The position numbers and the translations under genes are program-made. DNA of 64,000 nt from Acinetobacter marinus (GTDB taxonomy: Bacteria > Pseudomonadota > Gammaproteobacteria > Pseudomonadales > Moraxellaceae), in NCBI RefSeq assembly GCF_900096915.1, contig NZ_FMYK01000003.1, positions 124,001 to 188,000 on the forward strand. Direction: 5' to 3'. Below the pieces are notes generated by a model. That model was not told where the DNA came from. It saw nothing but the letters and a program-made list of their open reading frames with translations, and did no database searches. Shown one piece after another: positions 18,519 to 26,906 of this stretch (positions within the stretch are counted from its first letter, which is position 1; each line of letters starts with the position of its first letter).

Positions 18519-19526
18519 ATGCAATCAATCGCAATTAAATATTATGACGGCATCATCAATCGTGCGCATGTGGCAACCTTGCGCTCACATGCCAGCGGTG
18601 CAGTGGTTGAATACACAGATGCTCAAAATACGGCACAGCAAAAGCTGTATCACTATGATGATATGCTTTATATCGGTCCGATCGGCGCAGTTTTGCCTGC
18701 GATTGAATTACCCAATGATGCACGCATTGAGTTTTTAGATGCGCAGCTACCTGACTGGCTTCAGCTCAAGTCTAAACAACAATCACAGCGTGTACATGCG
18801 ATTGAATCGAGCTGGCGCTGGATTGCGCTGAGTCTAGTAGTGACGATCGCAGTGATCTTTTCGACCTTCCGCTGGGGCATTCCGCTGGCAGCACATACCA
18901 TTGCCCAGCAGATGCCTCGAGATAGTTTGCAACGCTTAGGTGATCAAGCGGAAAATTATCTGATTGAACTGACTGAGCCAAGTAAAATCAGTCGTGCCAG
19001 ACAGCAACAGATCCAAGTCATGTACCGCACCAAAATCAATGCCAAATATCCTGCAAAAATTCTGTTTAGAGAGGGTGGAAATCGCATTGGTGCCAATGCC
19101 TTAGCGATTCCAAATGGTCGAATTATCTTAACTGATGAACTGGTCAAACTGGCGAAAAATGATCAGGAGCTACTTGCGGTACTTGCGCACGAGCAAGGGC
19201 ATTTAGATGGTCGGCACAGTCTAGAGCAAGGTTTGCAAAGCCTAGGGATTTCGATTTTGTATGTGTCGATTACAGGCGATGCATCGGATTTGTTTGGTAG
19301 TTTACCTGTGGCGCTGGTGTCCTCACAATATTCACAAAAGTTTGAACTGCAAGCCGATCAGCATGCGATTGACGAATTAAAACGTCAGGGTATTTCTCCG
19401 CAGTATTTGGCGGATTTCCTGCAACGTCTGAGTGAAGAAAATGAAGAAGAATCATCTTCGCTGGACTTTTTACAAAGTCATCCTGCGACCTCAGAGCGTA
19501 TCGCCCAAGTGAAAGCACAGCTCTAA
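18519..19526 (+). CDS. M48 family membrane metallopeptidase
   Basis: One transmembrane segment at about residues 99-116 (WRWIALSLVVTIAVIF) leads to an M48 zinc peptidase domain with HEQGHLDGRH at 224-233 (HExxH) and the third ligand probably Glu in FELQADQHAIDEL. The N-terminal ~95 residues resemble a small cytoplasmic domain. The start ATG at 18519 follows TAGG. Directly downstream of the DUF898 gene (40 bp), so the two form one transcription unit. Resembles Oma1/LoiP-type proteases in size, but the target is unknown. Confidence 0.87.
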   Translation: MQSIAIKYYDGIINRAHVATLRSHASGAVVEYTDAQNTAQQKLYHYDDMLYIGPIGAVLPAIELPNDARIEFLDAQLPDWLQLKSKQQSQRVHAIESSWRWIALSLVVTIAVIFSTFRWGIPLAAHTIAQQMPRDSLQRLGDQAENYLIELTEPSKISRARQQQIQVMYRTKINAKYPAKILFREGGNRIGANALAIPNGRIILTDELVKLAKNDQELLAVLAHEQGHLDGRHSLEQGLQSLGISILYVSITGDASDLFGSLPVALVSSQYSQKFELQADQHAIDELKRQGISPQYLADFLQRLSEENEEESSSLDFLQSHPATSERIAQVKAQL

Positions 19527-19590
19527 TTCATCGAATCGTCGATCATTTATCGACGATTCAAAACAAAATAGACAACTTGAATCAGCAATA

Positions 19591-19619
19591 AAAACGTCAG
19601 ATCAGCTGACGTTTTTTTA
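19591..19619 (+). terminator. Terminator of the DUF898-M48 unit
   Basis: Stem AAAACGTCAG / CTGACGTTTT with loop ATCAG, followed by TTT. A second perfect 11-bp hairpin (GAATCGTCGAT / ATCGACGATTC, 19533-19559) lies between the stop codon and it. Confidence 0.85.
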
Positions 19620-19696
19620 ATGGCAATCGAAGATGCTTAAAATCACATTTCAATGTGTTTAGAAATTAGAGTATTTAAACTTAAAGCACTTCAAAT

Positions 19697-20959
19697 TTAA
19701 AGCACATCAAAGGTGATACCCGCATGTTGTTTGAGGCGCTCTACATAGCGTTGATCAAACATGGTGGCAGGTGTCCAAAAACCGCCTTGACGTCCTGTTT
19801 TTTGCTGTTGATCATGATGGTCGAGTACCAGACTTAATGCTGCTTGCCCAAGCATTTTTCCTGTTGAACCGTAGCCTGGATCACGGTCGCCTGTGACTTT
19901 GGTGCGGATGATCTGTCCCGTTGCTGACTTGCCGATAAAGCGCAAATCAAATCGACCAGTGCGCTGTTGCTCTGGTGTCGGACCTTCGCCAGCTTTTGGC
20001 AAGAGGTAGCGTTCCATCAGTTGACTACTGCGTTTATTGGCCGCACCAAGCATAAATGCACCGAGCCCCGCAACCAAGCTATAAGCACGGCTACGACCTT
20101 TCCAGCCGTGACCTGTGAGCATTGCTTCGTTATAGGTGAATTGATCGCCGTAAGCATTATCCGCTAAAGCATTCGAGCGATGAACGACCCGCTCATTCAC
20201 CGCAGACATCACAAATGGCGCAATCCATGCATCAAAATCCTGATCGAATTCGGCAGATTTGACATAGTGCTGGCGTGCGTTAAAGCCGTGATTTTTTGGG
20301 GTGAGTAAATATGGATTAACCAATTCTTTGCGTAGCGCTGGGTCGGCAGCCGCTTCTTGGATGACATTGATTAGGCTGGCAACTGTACCGCCTGATGCAC
20401 CGCCTTTGAGCGATTTGACCCGCATTTTGACTTGGGTTGCTGGGGCTTGCCACTGCTTTAGTGCTTGCTGTTGTAAAAAGTAAACGCCCATATCAGATGG
20501 TACAGAATCAAATCCACAGCAGTGCACAATGCGTGCGCCAGACTGCACAGCTTGATCTTGATAGCTGTCGATCATTTTCTTGATCCACTGGGTTTCACCC
20601 GTCAAGTCACAATAATCTGTACCTGTTTCTACGCAGGCTTTGATCATGGCTTCGCCATACAGCGCATAAGGACCCACGGTCGATACTACGACTCGGGTTT
20701 GCTCGCAGAGTGCTTTGATGGCTGAGGCGTCATTGACATCAGCAATGATAGTGTCAAGGTCTTTGCCCTGCGCACCTAAGTCACTTTTGAGGGCATCTAG
20801 TTTTGCTTGTGAGCGTCCTGCGATTGCCCAAGTGATTTGTTCGCCTGTGCTTCCTTGTTGGCTTAGATATTCGGCAAGATAGGCAGTTAAGATTTTTCCG
20901 ACAAAGCTGGTCGCACCAAATACGACAAGATCATACTGCGGGGATGAGGTGGTTGGCAT
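19697..20959 (-). CDS. Saccharopine dehydrogenase-like NAD(P)-binding protein (trans-acting enoyl reductase type)
   Basis: N-terminal Rossmann fold with the loop VVFGATSFVGKILT at about residues 11-24, followed by WAIAGRSQAKLDAL, VSTVGPYALYGE, and YCDLTGETQWIK, which together are the pattern of the saccharopine dehydrogenase / trans-acting enoyl reductase (Rv2449c-like) family. The start ATG at 20959 has CAGGAG upstream, giving 420 aa; the frame is open to 21007. Members act on lipid-like or unknown substrates; the lysine-pathway role is unlikely. Located next to an ene-reductase gene on the opposite strand. Confidence 0.82.
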   Translation of the reverse strand: MPTTSSPQYDLVVFGATSFVGKILTAYLAEYLSQQGSTGEQITWAIAGRSQAKLDALKSDLGAQGKDLDTIIADVNDASAIKALCEQTRVVVSTVGPYALYGEAMIKACVETGTDYCDLTGETQWIKKMIDSYQDQAVQSGARIVHCCGFDSVPSDMGVYFLQQQALKQWQAPATQVKMRVKSLKGGASGGTVASLINVIQEAAADPALRKELVNPYLLTPKNHGFNARQHYVKSAEFDQDFDAWIAPFVMSAVNERVVHRSNALADNAYGDQFTYNEAMLTGHGWKGRSRAYSLVAGLGAFMLGAANKRSSQLMERYLLPKAGEGPTPEQQRTGRFDLRFIGKSATGQIIRTKVTGDRDPGYGSTGKMLGQAALSLVLDHHDQQQKTGRQGGFWTPATMFDQRYVERLKQHAGITFDVL

Positions 20960-21190
20960 GGTGTTACTCCTGCTCGAAACATGGATGAGCACTTGAATCA
21001 AAATCAAATTTTTTAAATCAATTTGTCTCTAAATCGATCTAAATCAAATCGATTTAAATCGTGGTCGTCTTCAATCTCAGTGTTGTTGTTTAAAGAAAAT
21101 CAATTTCAGTTGTATTGAGTATACGGCGCATGCTTAAAAAAATGAAAATATAAATTGTCAAAATTGTGGCTTAACCGTAAATAAAATCAC

Positions 21191-21221
21191 TTGACCTTAA
21201 AGTTAACTTTAAAGATATAGT
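21191..21221 (+). promoter_or_regulatory. MerR-type promoter of the ene-reductase gene
   Basis: -35 TTGACC (21191-21196), a 19-bp spacer, and -10 TATAGT (21216-21221). The spacer contains the perfect 16-bp palindrome TTAAAGTTAACTTTAA. A long 19-bp spacer with a dyad in it is the hallmark of promoters twisted open by MerR-family activators. The same element occurs before the decarboxylase-like gene at 24886-24916. Confidence 0.82.
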
Positions 21222-21249
21222 GCACCTAAGATCAAAAGAGGTGATCAAC

Positions 21250-22485
21250 ATGAACATATTTGAGCCATTAACCTTACCGAACGGCGCCGTCATTCCCAAT
21301 CGTCTTGCCAAAGCGGCGATGGAAGAAAATATGGCAGATAAAGAACAAGCACCATCACAAGAATTATTTAATCTTTATCATGCGTGGGCTGATGGTGGCA
21401 TCGGCTTGATCATTACAGGTAATGTGATGATTGATAGTCGCGCCATGACTGGACCAGGTGGCGTAGTGCTGGAAGATACTGAATATTTAGAACTGTTTAA
21501 ACAATGGGCGACGATCGGTCGTGCCAAAGGTGCGCAGTTTTGGATGCAGATCAATCATCCAGGGCGTCAGATGCAATCCAATATGGGACAAGATACATGG
21601 GCACCGTCGGCTGTAGCACTTGATCTTGGCAAGATGTCAGATAAATTTGCGACACCGATTGCGATGACGCAAGCGATGATTGATGAAGTGATTCAGCGCT
21701 TTGCACGTACCGCTCAGCTTGCTGAGCAAGCAGGCTTTACAGGTGTAGAAATCCATGCAGCACATGGCTATTTACTGAGTCAATTTTTATCGCCACTGAG
21801 TAATCAGCGTAAAGATCAATGGGGTGGCTCACTTGAAAATCGTGCACGACTTTTGATTGAAATCGTTAAAGCCGTTCGAGCTGTGGTATCGAACACCTTT
21901 GCTGTAGCTGTAAAACTCAATTCAGCAGATTTCCAACGTGGTGGATTCAGCGCCGAAGATGCTAAACAAGTGGTGGAAATGCTTAACGAGTTGCCTGTAG
22001 ATTTGGTTGAACTGTCAGGTGGAAGCTATGAAGCGCCTGCCATGCAAGGACAGGCACGTGATGGTCGGACACTGGCTCGTGAAGCATATTTCTTAGAGTT
22101 TGCGACAGAAATTCGTAAAATCGCCAAAATGCCGATCATGGTGACTGGCGGTATTCGCCGTCAGCAAGTGGCAGAAGAGGTGGTGAATAGTGGCGTAGAA
22201 ATGGTTGGTATTGGTACGGCGCTGGCGATCGCACCTGATTTACCCAATGCGTGGAAAGCTGGAAAACCCGTTGCGCCTGAACTGAAACCGATTGAGTGGG
22301 ATAATAAAGCATTGGCATCGGTAGCCAATATGTCTACGGTGAAATATCAACTGCGGAAACTAAGCAAAGGCAAACAGCCCAATCCCAAAGTTTCACCAAT
22401 CTTGGCGTTGATCTTACAACAGCTTGCAATGATCAAACGTACTAAGCAATATCGCCATCGCATGCAAGGTCGTGCCACGATATAA
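21250..22485 (+). CDS. NADH:flavin oxidoreductase, old yellow enzyme family
   Basis: FMN-dependent ene-reductase-like TIM barrel of 411 aa. Visible family elements: FEPLTLPNGAVIPNRLAKAA at the N-terminus, the substrate-binding HAAHGYLLSQFLSPLSNQR, GGSLENRARL, and the FMN phosphate-binding VTGGIRRQQVAEEVV and GIGTALA at the C-terminal end. It lacks the C-terminal FeS/pyridine nucleotide domains of 2,4-dienoyl-CoA reductase. The ATG at 21250 is chosen because the MerR-type -10 box ends at 21221 and GAGGTG lies upstream. Probably induced by the MerR protein encoded at 24930. Substrate unknown; likely an alpha,beta-unsaturated carbonyl. Confidence 0.9.
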   Translation: MNIFEPLTLPNGAVIPNRLAKAAMEENMADKEQAPSQELFNLYHAWADGGIGLIITGNVMIDSRAMTGPGGVVLEDTEYLELFKQWATIGRAKGAQFWMQINHPGRQMQSNMGQDTWAPSAVALDLGKMSDKFATPIAMTQAMIDEVIQRFARTAQLAEQAGFTGVEIHAAHGYLLSQFLSPLSNQRKDQWGGSLENRARLLIEIVKAVRAVVSNTFAVAVKLNSADFQRGGFSAEDAKQVVEMLNELPVDLVELSGGSYEAPAMQGQARDGRTLAREAYFLEFATEIRKIAKMPIMVTGGIRRQQVAEEVVNSGVEMVGIGTALAIAPDLPNAWKAGKPVAPELKPIEWDNKALASVANMSTVKYQLRKLSKGKQPNPKVSPILALILQQLAMIKRTKQYRHRMQGRATI

Positions 22486-22516
22486 GTTCAAGCATTCCTT
22501 TCATTATCTAAACAAC

Positions 22517-22540
22517 AAAGCCCTCATGATTGAGGGCTTT
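22517..22540. terminator. Bidirectional terminator hairpin
   Basis: A perfect 10-bp stem (AAAGCCCTCA / TGAGGGCTTT, loop TGAT) lies between the convergent ene-reductase and flavodoxin genes. T-tracts are short on both sides. Confidence 0.7.
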
Positions 22541-22579
22541 GCTAATGTGTTTTTTGATCTGCTTTGGTGAGTCGGTTTT

Positions 22580-23134
22580 TTATGCGTTGAATTTATCCGT
22601 GATCGCTTGCACACGTTTGGCATACAGTTTGGCAGTGTCTAAATCGCCTGATGGAATTTCATCAACACTGGCATCCGAAGGCGACTGTACCAGCAGTCCT
22701 ACAGAACCACCAAGATTATTCACATCTTGACGGGTTGCAGCTTTAGTATTGGCAGGGGCTAAACCTAAGCTAACCCAAATCCCGCCATGCTGTGATGCCA
22801 AAGTTTGCATTTGGATCAAAGTTACTTGTTTATCACCATTGAGGCTTGCGCTATTGGTAAAGCCTGCAAAAATCTTATCTGACCAAGCTCGTGTAAACCA
22901 ACGTTTAGATGAGGCATCCGCAAACTTTTTAAACTGCCACGGTGCTGTACCCATATAGGTTGGCGCACCGAATACGATGGCATCGGACTGATCTAAGGTC
23001 TGCCAATCTTGCTCTGTAATATCACCATTCGCATCAATCTCGATCAAATTGGCATTGATCTCTGAAGCAAAAGTATTTGCGATGACTTTGGTGTGTCCAT
23101 AGCCTGAAAAATAAACGAGAGATACGCTAGACAT
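22580..23134 (-). CDS. Flavodoxin-like NAD(P)H:quinone oxidoreductase / FMN reductase family protein
   Basis: Flavodoxin fold of 184 aa: the FMN phosphate loop is YFSGYGHTKVIA at residues 8-19 (S/T-x-x-G-x-T pattern), then VFGAPTYMGTAP and FTNSASLNGDKQ, which resemble WrbA/NQO-type proteins. It is transcribed divergently from an HxlR-type regulator (132 bp apart), a common pairing for quinone or electrophile responses, and is probably repressed by it through the palindrome at 23204-23219. Physiological substrate unknown. Confidence 0.87.
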   Translation of the reverse strand: MSSVSLVYFSGYGHTKVIANTFASEINANLIEIDANGDITEQDWQTLDQSDAIVFGAPTYMGTAPWQFKKFADASSKRWFTRAWSDKIFAGFTNSASLNGDKQVTLIQMQTLASQHGGIWVSLGLAPANTKAATRQDVNNLGGSVGLLVQSPSDASVDEIPSGDLDTAKLYAKRVQAITDKFNA

Positions 23135-23203
23135 GATTTTTTCCTACGATGTGCTGTGATTGATTTAAAATCATGATACACTTTTGAAACCTAGTATCAA
23201 TTA

Positions 23204-23219
23204 GTTACCACTTGGTAAC
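23204..23219. promoter_or_regulatory. Candidate HxlR operator
   Basis: A palindrome GTTACC-ACTT-GGTAAC lies in the divergent region between the flavodoxin gene and the HxlR gene. A second, weaker inverted pair GATAC / GTATC spans 23175-23198. Confidence 0.5.
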
Positions 23220-23275
23220 CACCATGTTATTTTTTTAATTTTAGGTGGTTTTTGTAGAAATGGAGTGTGATCATT

Positions 23276-23644
23276 ATGAATAAGCCATTAAAATTTAATG
23301 TGTTTCATCCAGATTGTCCCTCACGTATTTTTTTTGAAAAATTTGCAGACAAATGGATTTTACTGATCGTGTATACACTTGATCAGGATGCACAGCACTT
23401 CAATCAACTGAAAAAAAGCGTGACGGGCATTTCTCCTAAAGTGCTTTCGCAAAAGTTAAAAATCTTAGAACGCGATGGTATGCTGACTCGAACCATTCAT
23501 GATGACAATGTGATTCGGATTGAATATGCCTTGACTGAACTTGGCAAAGCCTTTGCAAAAACAGCGGATCAACTGAAAGGTTGGGTTGAGGAAAACATGG
23601 ATAGCGTATTGCAGGCAAGATCGGAGTTTGATCAAAAACATTGA
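23276..23644 (+). CDS. HxlR-family transcriptional regulator
   Basis: Winged-helix regulator of 122 aa. HxlR marks: Cys14 in HPDCPSRIFFEKFADKW, and FNQLKKSVTGISPKVLSQKLKI as the recognition part. The N-terminal cysteine is the redox or electrophile sensor in YodB/HypR/QorR-type members, so the protein likely responds to quinones, diamide or aldehydes. The ATG at 23276 is preferred, with GGAG 10 bases upstream; a GTG at 23267 is too close to it. Divergent from the flavodoxin gene, which it is expected to repress. Confidence 0.88.
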   Translation: MNKPLKFNVFHPDCPSRIFFEKFADKWILLIVYTLDQDAQHFNQLKKSVTGISPKVLSQKLKILERDGMLTRTIHDDNVIRIEYALTELGKAFAKTADQLKGWVEENMDSVLQARSEFDQKH

Positions 23645-23647
23645 GTT

Positions 23648-23681
23648 CCTTCCCCTTATGGGGGAAGGTTAGGCAGGGGGT
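23648..23681. repeat. REP-like intergenic element
   Basis: Perfect hairpin CCTTCCCC-TTATG-GGGGAAGG (23648-23668) followed by TTAGGCAGGGGG. This kind of G/C-biased palindromic element downstream of genes resembles repeated extragenic palindromes found in many copies in bacterial genomes. It may also terminate the HxlR gene. Confidence 0.45.
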
Positions 23682-23721
23682 AAGAATAATCACCCAAGAT
23701 AAGTATATAAAACCATAAAAA

Positions 23722-24858
23722 TTATTTAGCTGTAGTTTGTACATTCCATGCGTCAATCGGTTTTGGCATATGTAAAGCCAATTGCGCATCTTTGATCACA
23801 TCCATTCGGATGATCTTATTGGCACCAAGCTCATCCAGCAATTTACTCACTGGTCCACCGTTATACGTTAGCTCTACAGCACTTGGAAAGAATTTTTGTC
23901 TAAAGGTGATGTTGTTCGCCTGAACAGATGAGCTATACCAAGTACCATCAACCTCATTGAGCATGGTTTTCTTTTCAAGACGTGATTCATTTTCTACCGT
24001 TTTTAGCTTTGGCGTTGGTGCGCTTAGGCTGACATCTATCTTGCCATTGGTGTCGTATAAGGTTGCAGTGACATGATCATCAATCTTCAGATCAATTGCC
24101 GTTAACCATTTTGGCAAGCTATAACCATAGACACCACGCACACGTGCAATCTCGGTATCGACAGGTAGGGCAAGTACATGACCATAATAATCACGGTTAC
24201 GAATCGAGCTGATCATTTCCATGATATTTGAGCCTTTGGCATCAGGACGACGAGTCACGATCGCAACTGATACTTCATCATAGGGATCATTATCAGCCAC
24301 ATCATAAGCAAAGAAGGTCAGTGATACTAAGCCATAGCCAAAGAGATTCATCGGTTCGATTTTCTCATTGAGTTTGGCTTTGAGCTTGTCAATCGGTGCA
24401 AGCATCAATAGCTGTACATTCTTTGTTCGGTAGTAATAGTTCGGCGACCAAACTTTACCGACACGAGTTTCGACTTGTTGCTTTGGTATCTTTCTAAAGA
24501 AGTCGAGGTTTCCAGCTTCGGGAATCTTAGTGACTTCATTGAGATCAGGATTCATACGAAAGCGATCATAAAATCCACCTTTAGGGACTTGGACTTTGTG
24601 CGGACCAAATTCTACTTCGGTAAATTCCGTCGCATTTGGGTATTGCGTCTGCGGTTGGTCGGCAATGACGATGTTGCTCGTCACAGTAGTATTATTTTGA
24701 ATGTTCGGTGTGGGTATAGGTGTTGATGTGACTTGTATCGTTGTCGACGCCAGTGCAGAACTGATCATTGCAAAGTTGATGGCAACTGGACTGATAGACT
24801 GCTTTAAACGACTGTGCTTTAAACGATTGTGCTTTAAACGAGCTTTCTTAAACATCAT
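23722..24858 (-). CDS. Exported acetoacetate decarboxylase-family protein
   Basis: The core (about residues 95-330) resembles the acetoacetate decarboxylase (ADC) fold family: AEFGPHKVQVPKGGFYDRFR-like region at about 83, the strand YDEVSVAIVTRRPDAKGSN, VDTEIARVRGVYGYSLPKWL with the Gly-rich turn, and NNITFRQKFFPS at the end. The lysine expected as Schiff-base residue in true ADC was not placed, so enzyme activity is uncertain. The N-terminus carries three copies of R-L-K-H/Q-x and then a hydrophobic segment with a cleavage-like SSALAS near residue 38, suggesting export. The start ATG has AGAGG 5 bp upstream. Driven by the MerR-type promoter at 24886-24916. Confidence 0.72.
   Translation of the reverse strand: MMFKKARLKHNRLKHSRLKQSISPVAINFAMISSALASTTIQVTSTPIPTPNIQNNTTVTSNIVIADQPQTQYPNATEFTEVEFGPHKVQVPKGGFYDRFRMNPDLNEVTKIPEAGNLDFFRKIPKQQVETRVGKVWSPNYYYRTKNVQLLMLAPIDKLKAKLNEKIEPMNLFGYGLVSLTFFAYDVADNDPYDEVSVAIVTRRPDAKGSNIMEMISSIRNRDYYGHVLALPVDTEIARVRGVYGYSLPKWLTAIDLKIDDHVTATLYDTNGKIDVSLSAPTPKLKTVENESRLEKKTMLNEVDGTWYSSSVQANNITFRQKFFPSAVELTYNGGPVSKLLDELGANKIIRMDVIKDAQLALHMPKPIDAWNVQTTAK
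24801..24840. repeat. Three 10-bp repeats with 15-bp period in the start of the decarboxylase-like gene
   Basis: GCTTTAAACG occurs at 24801, 24816 and 24831. It encodes the three RLK-repeats of the leader and shares GCTTTAAAC with the MerR operator 50 bp upstream. Confidence 0.75.
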
Positions 24859-24885
24859 ATTAGCCTCTGAGTATTCATTAAATGT

Positions 24886-24916
24886 ATGCTATGTTTAAAG
24901 CTAACTTTAAGGTCAA
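24886..24916 (-). promoter_or_regulatory. MerR-type promoter of the decarboxylase-like gene
   Basis: Read leftward: -35 TTGACC (24911-24916), 19-bp spacer containing TTAAAGTTAGCTTTAA, -10 TAGCAT (24886-24891). It sits between the divergent MerR gene and its target and matches the promoter at 21191-21221 at almost every spacer base. Confidence 0.82.
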
Positions 24917-24929
24917 GAGGTAATTTCAA

Positions 24930-25343
24930 ATGAATATTAGTGAACTGTCGAACCTGAGTGGCGTTAATGCACCAACCATCCGCTACTACGAACAGATCAA
25001 GCTGTTGCCCAAAGCAGAGCGCTTATCGAATGGCTATCGCAAATACTCAGAAGAGGATTTAAAGAAGTTATTTTTGATAAAGCAAGCACAGCAAGTTGGC
25101 TTTAGCCTTGATGAAATTAAAGCATTGATTCCTGTGAATGTAACTAAATGGAATCATGATCTGCTAATCAAAACGCTGACAGAAAAAATCACAGAAATTA
25201 CCGCCATGCAAAAAATGTTGGCGGAGAATAAGCAAAATTTGATTGCTTTAACTGAATCAATCCAAGATAAACCCATGGATATGAGCTGTGAAGAAAATGC
25301 CAACCGCTTGATGAATATTTATTATGATGAGTCTGAAAATTAA
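24930..25343 (+). CDS. MerR-family transcriptional regulator
   Basis: A 137-aa MerR protein: helix-turn-helix and wing at residues 1-70 (MNISELSNLSGVNAPTIRYY, then GYRKYSEEDLKKL) and a dimerisation helix (about 85-120). The effector region is short with one cysteine near the C-terminus (MSCEE), which does not match the CxxC patterns of metal sensors such as CueR or ZntR; a small organic ligand is more likely. Ribosome binding site AGAGG lies 9 bp before the ATG, on top of the divergent -35 box. It probably activates the gene at 23722-24858 and, in trans, the ene-reductase at 21250. Confidence 0.9.
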   Translation: MNISELSNLSGVNAPTIRYYEQIKLLPKAERLSNGYRKYSEEDLKKLFLIKQAQQVGFSLDEIKALIPVNVTKWNHDLLIKTLTEKITEITAMQKMLAENKQNLIALTESIQDKPMDMSCEENANRLMNIYYDESEN

Positions 25344-25426
25344 TCATTTCACTTTAGTTTGTTTGTGATCAATGTGCTGGTCATCGGCAATTTTCAATCG
25401 TGATAAAAAATTAAAAGCAAAGCTCT

Positions 25427-25434
25427 GTTATAAT
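25427..25434 (+). promoter_or_regulatory. Extended -10 promoter of rpe
   Basis: TGTTATAAT (TGn plus TATAAT) lies 37-45 bp before the rpe start. The -35 region is poor, as is usual for extended -10 promoters. Confidence 0.6.
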
Positions 25435-25470
25435 GCGACCACAATTAGCCAACTGACATTCAGGTGAATC

Positions 25471-26157
25471 ATGTCTAAGCCATATCTTATTGCGCCATCT
25501 ATTCTTTCTGCCGATTTTGCTCGCTTGGGTGAGGATGTAGAACGGGTACTAGAGGCAGGTGCGGATGTGGTGCATTTTGACGTGATGGACAATCATTATG
25601 TGCCGAATCTGACCTTTGGTGCAGGTGTCTGCAAAGCCTTAAAAAATTATGGCATTAAAGCGCCGATTGATGTGCATCTGATGGTATCGCCTGTAGATCG
25701 CATGATTGGTGACTTCTTAGAAGCGGGTGCGGATATTATTACCTTTCACCCTGAAGCATCTGATCATATCGACCGTTCATTGCAATTGATTAAATCAGGC
25801 GGTGCCAAAGCAGGACTAGTTTTTAATCCTGCAACGCCTTTGCATTATTTGGATTATGTCTTAGATAAAGTTGATCAAATCCTTTTAATGAGTGTCAACC
25901 CAGGCTTTGGTGGGCAGAAATTTATTCCAACCACGTTGGATAAACTACGCCAAGCCCGTCAAATCATTGATGCCAGTGGTCGTGATATTTATCTTGAAGT
26001 CGATGGCGGTGTTACACCTGCCAATATTCGTGAAATCGCCGAAGCAGGTGCAGATATGTTTGTGGCGGGTTCTGCGATCTTTAGCAAACCTGACTATAAG
26101 CAAGTAATAGATGAGATGCGCAGTGAGCTTGAACAAGTTGGCAATAAAACGGTGTAA
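25471..26157 (+). CDS. rpe: Ribulose-phosphate 3-epimerase
   Basis: Interconverts ribulose-5-phosphate and xylulose-5-phosphate. TIM-barrel signatures present: IAPSILSADFARLGEDV (with the catalytic Asp), VHFDVMDNHYVPNLTFG (metal ligands), MSVNPGFGGQKF and EVDGGVTPANI. Length 228 aa matches the family. Good ribosome binding site (CAGGTGA). Followed after 75 bp by dcd. Confidence 0.97.
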   Translation: MSKPYLIAPSILSADFARLGEDVERVLEAGADVVHFDVMDNHYVPNLTFGAGVCKALKNYGIKAPIDVHLMVSPVDRMIGDFLEAGADIITFHPEASDHIDRSLQLIKSGGAKAGLVFNPATPLHYLDYVLDKVDQILLMSVNPGFGGQKFIPTTLDKLRQARQIIDASGRDIYLEVDGGVTPANIREIAEAGADMFVAGSAIFSKPDYKQVIDEMRSELEQVGNKTV

Positions 26158-26232
26158 GTCATTGCATTTGCATTTCAGGTAATTTGCGTTAGTATCGTTA
26201 AAATTTTTAAATATTGATAAATTGGAATAATT

Positions 26233-26802
26233 ATGGCAATCAAATCTGATCGTTGGATTCGTGAAATGAGTGAGCAACATGGCATGATCGAGCCCTATGC
26301 TTCAGGTCAGATTCGTTATGATGAACATGGCGAAAAGTTGATTTCCTATGGCGTATCGAGTTATGGCTATGACGTGCGCTGTGCCCGTGAATTCAAAGTA
26401 TTTACCAATGTGCATTCTGCGATTGTCGATCCGAAAAACTTTGATGATAAAAGTTTTATTGATATTGAATCAGACGTGTGCATCATTCCGCCAAACTCTT
26501 TTGCACTAGCTCGCACGGTAGAATATTTCCGTATTCCACGGAATGTTTTGACCATTTGCTTGGGCAAATCGACCTATGCACGTTGTGGCATTATCGTCAA
26601 TGTCACGCCGCTTGAACCTGAGTGGGAAGGGCACGTGACCCTAGAATTTTCCAATACCACTAACTTGCCTGCACGAATCTATGCAGGGGAAGGTGTGGCA
26701 CAGATGTTATTCTTTGAAAGTGATGAAGTTTGTGAAACCTCATACAAAGATCGTGGTGGGAAATATCAAGGTCAAACAGGTGTGACTTTGCCTAAAGCAT
26801 AA
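26233..26802 (+). CDS. dcd: dCTP deaminase
   Basis: Deaminates dCTP to dUTP, supplying dUMP for thymidylate synthesis. Family elements: SYGVSSYGYDVRCAREF, GKSTYARCGIIVNVTPLEPE and WEGHVTLEF with catalytic Glu138, then the nucleotide-binding C-terminal LPARIYAGEGVAQMLFF. Length 189 aa is normal. The final stretch KYQGQTGVTLP closes over the nucleotide in the trimer. Confidence 0.96.
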   Translation: MAIKSDRWIREMSEQHGMIEPYASGQIRYDEHGEKLISYGVSSYGYDVRCAREFKVFTNVHSAIVDPKNFDDKSFIDIESDVCIIPPNSFALARTVEYFRIPRNVLTICLGKSTYARCGIIVNVTPLEPEWEGHVTLEFSNTTNLPARIYAGEGVAQMLFFESDEVCETSYKDRGGKYQGQTGVTLPKA

Positions 26803-26820
26803 GTATTTCACTTGAATAAA

Positions 26821-26857
26821 AAATGCGAGTATCGGAAGAAGATGCTCGCATTTTTTT
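26821..26857. terminator. Bidirectional terminator between dcd and thiD
   Basis: 13-bp stem with one mismatch (AAATGCGAGTATC / GATGCTCGCATTT, loop GGAAGAA) flanked by TTTTTTT on the right and AAAAAA on the left, so it works for both convergent genes. Confidence 0.88.
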
Positions 26858-26906
26858 ATGGAATTTTAAAAATTTAGATAAAGCCTGCTTTTTAGCTAAT
26901 CGAGAT

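Noticed and set aside
23648..23681. REP-like hairpin read as a gene-specific operator
   Set aside because: It is downstream of the HxlR gene and its G/C-biased composition differs from all local operators; a repeated element or terminator fits better.
24801..24840. CRISPR-like repeat
   Set aside because: Units of 10 bp with 5-bp spacers within a coding frame; no array and no cas gene.
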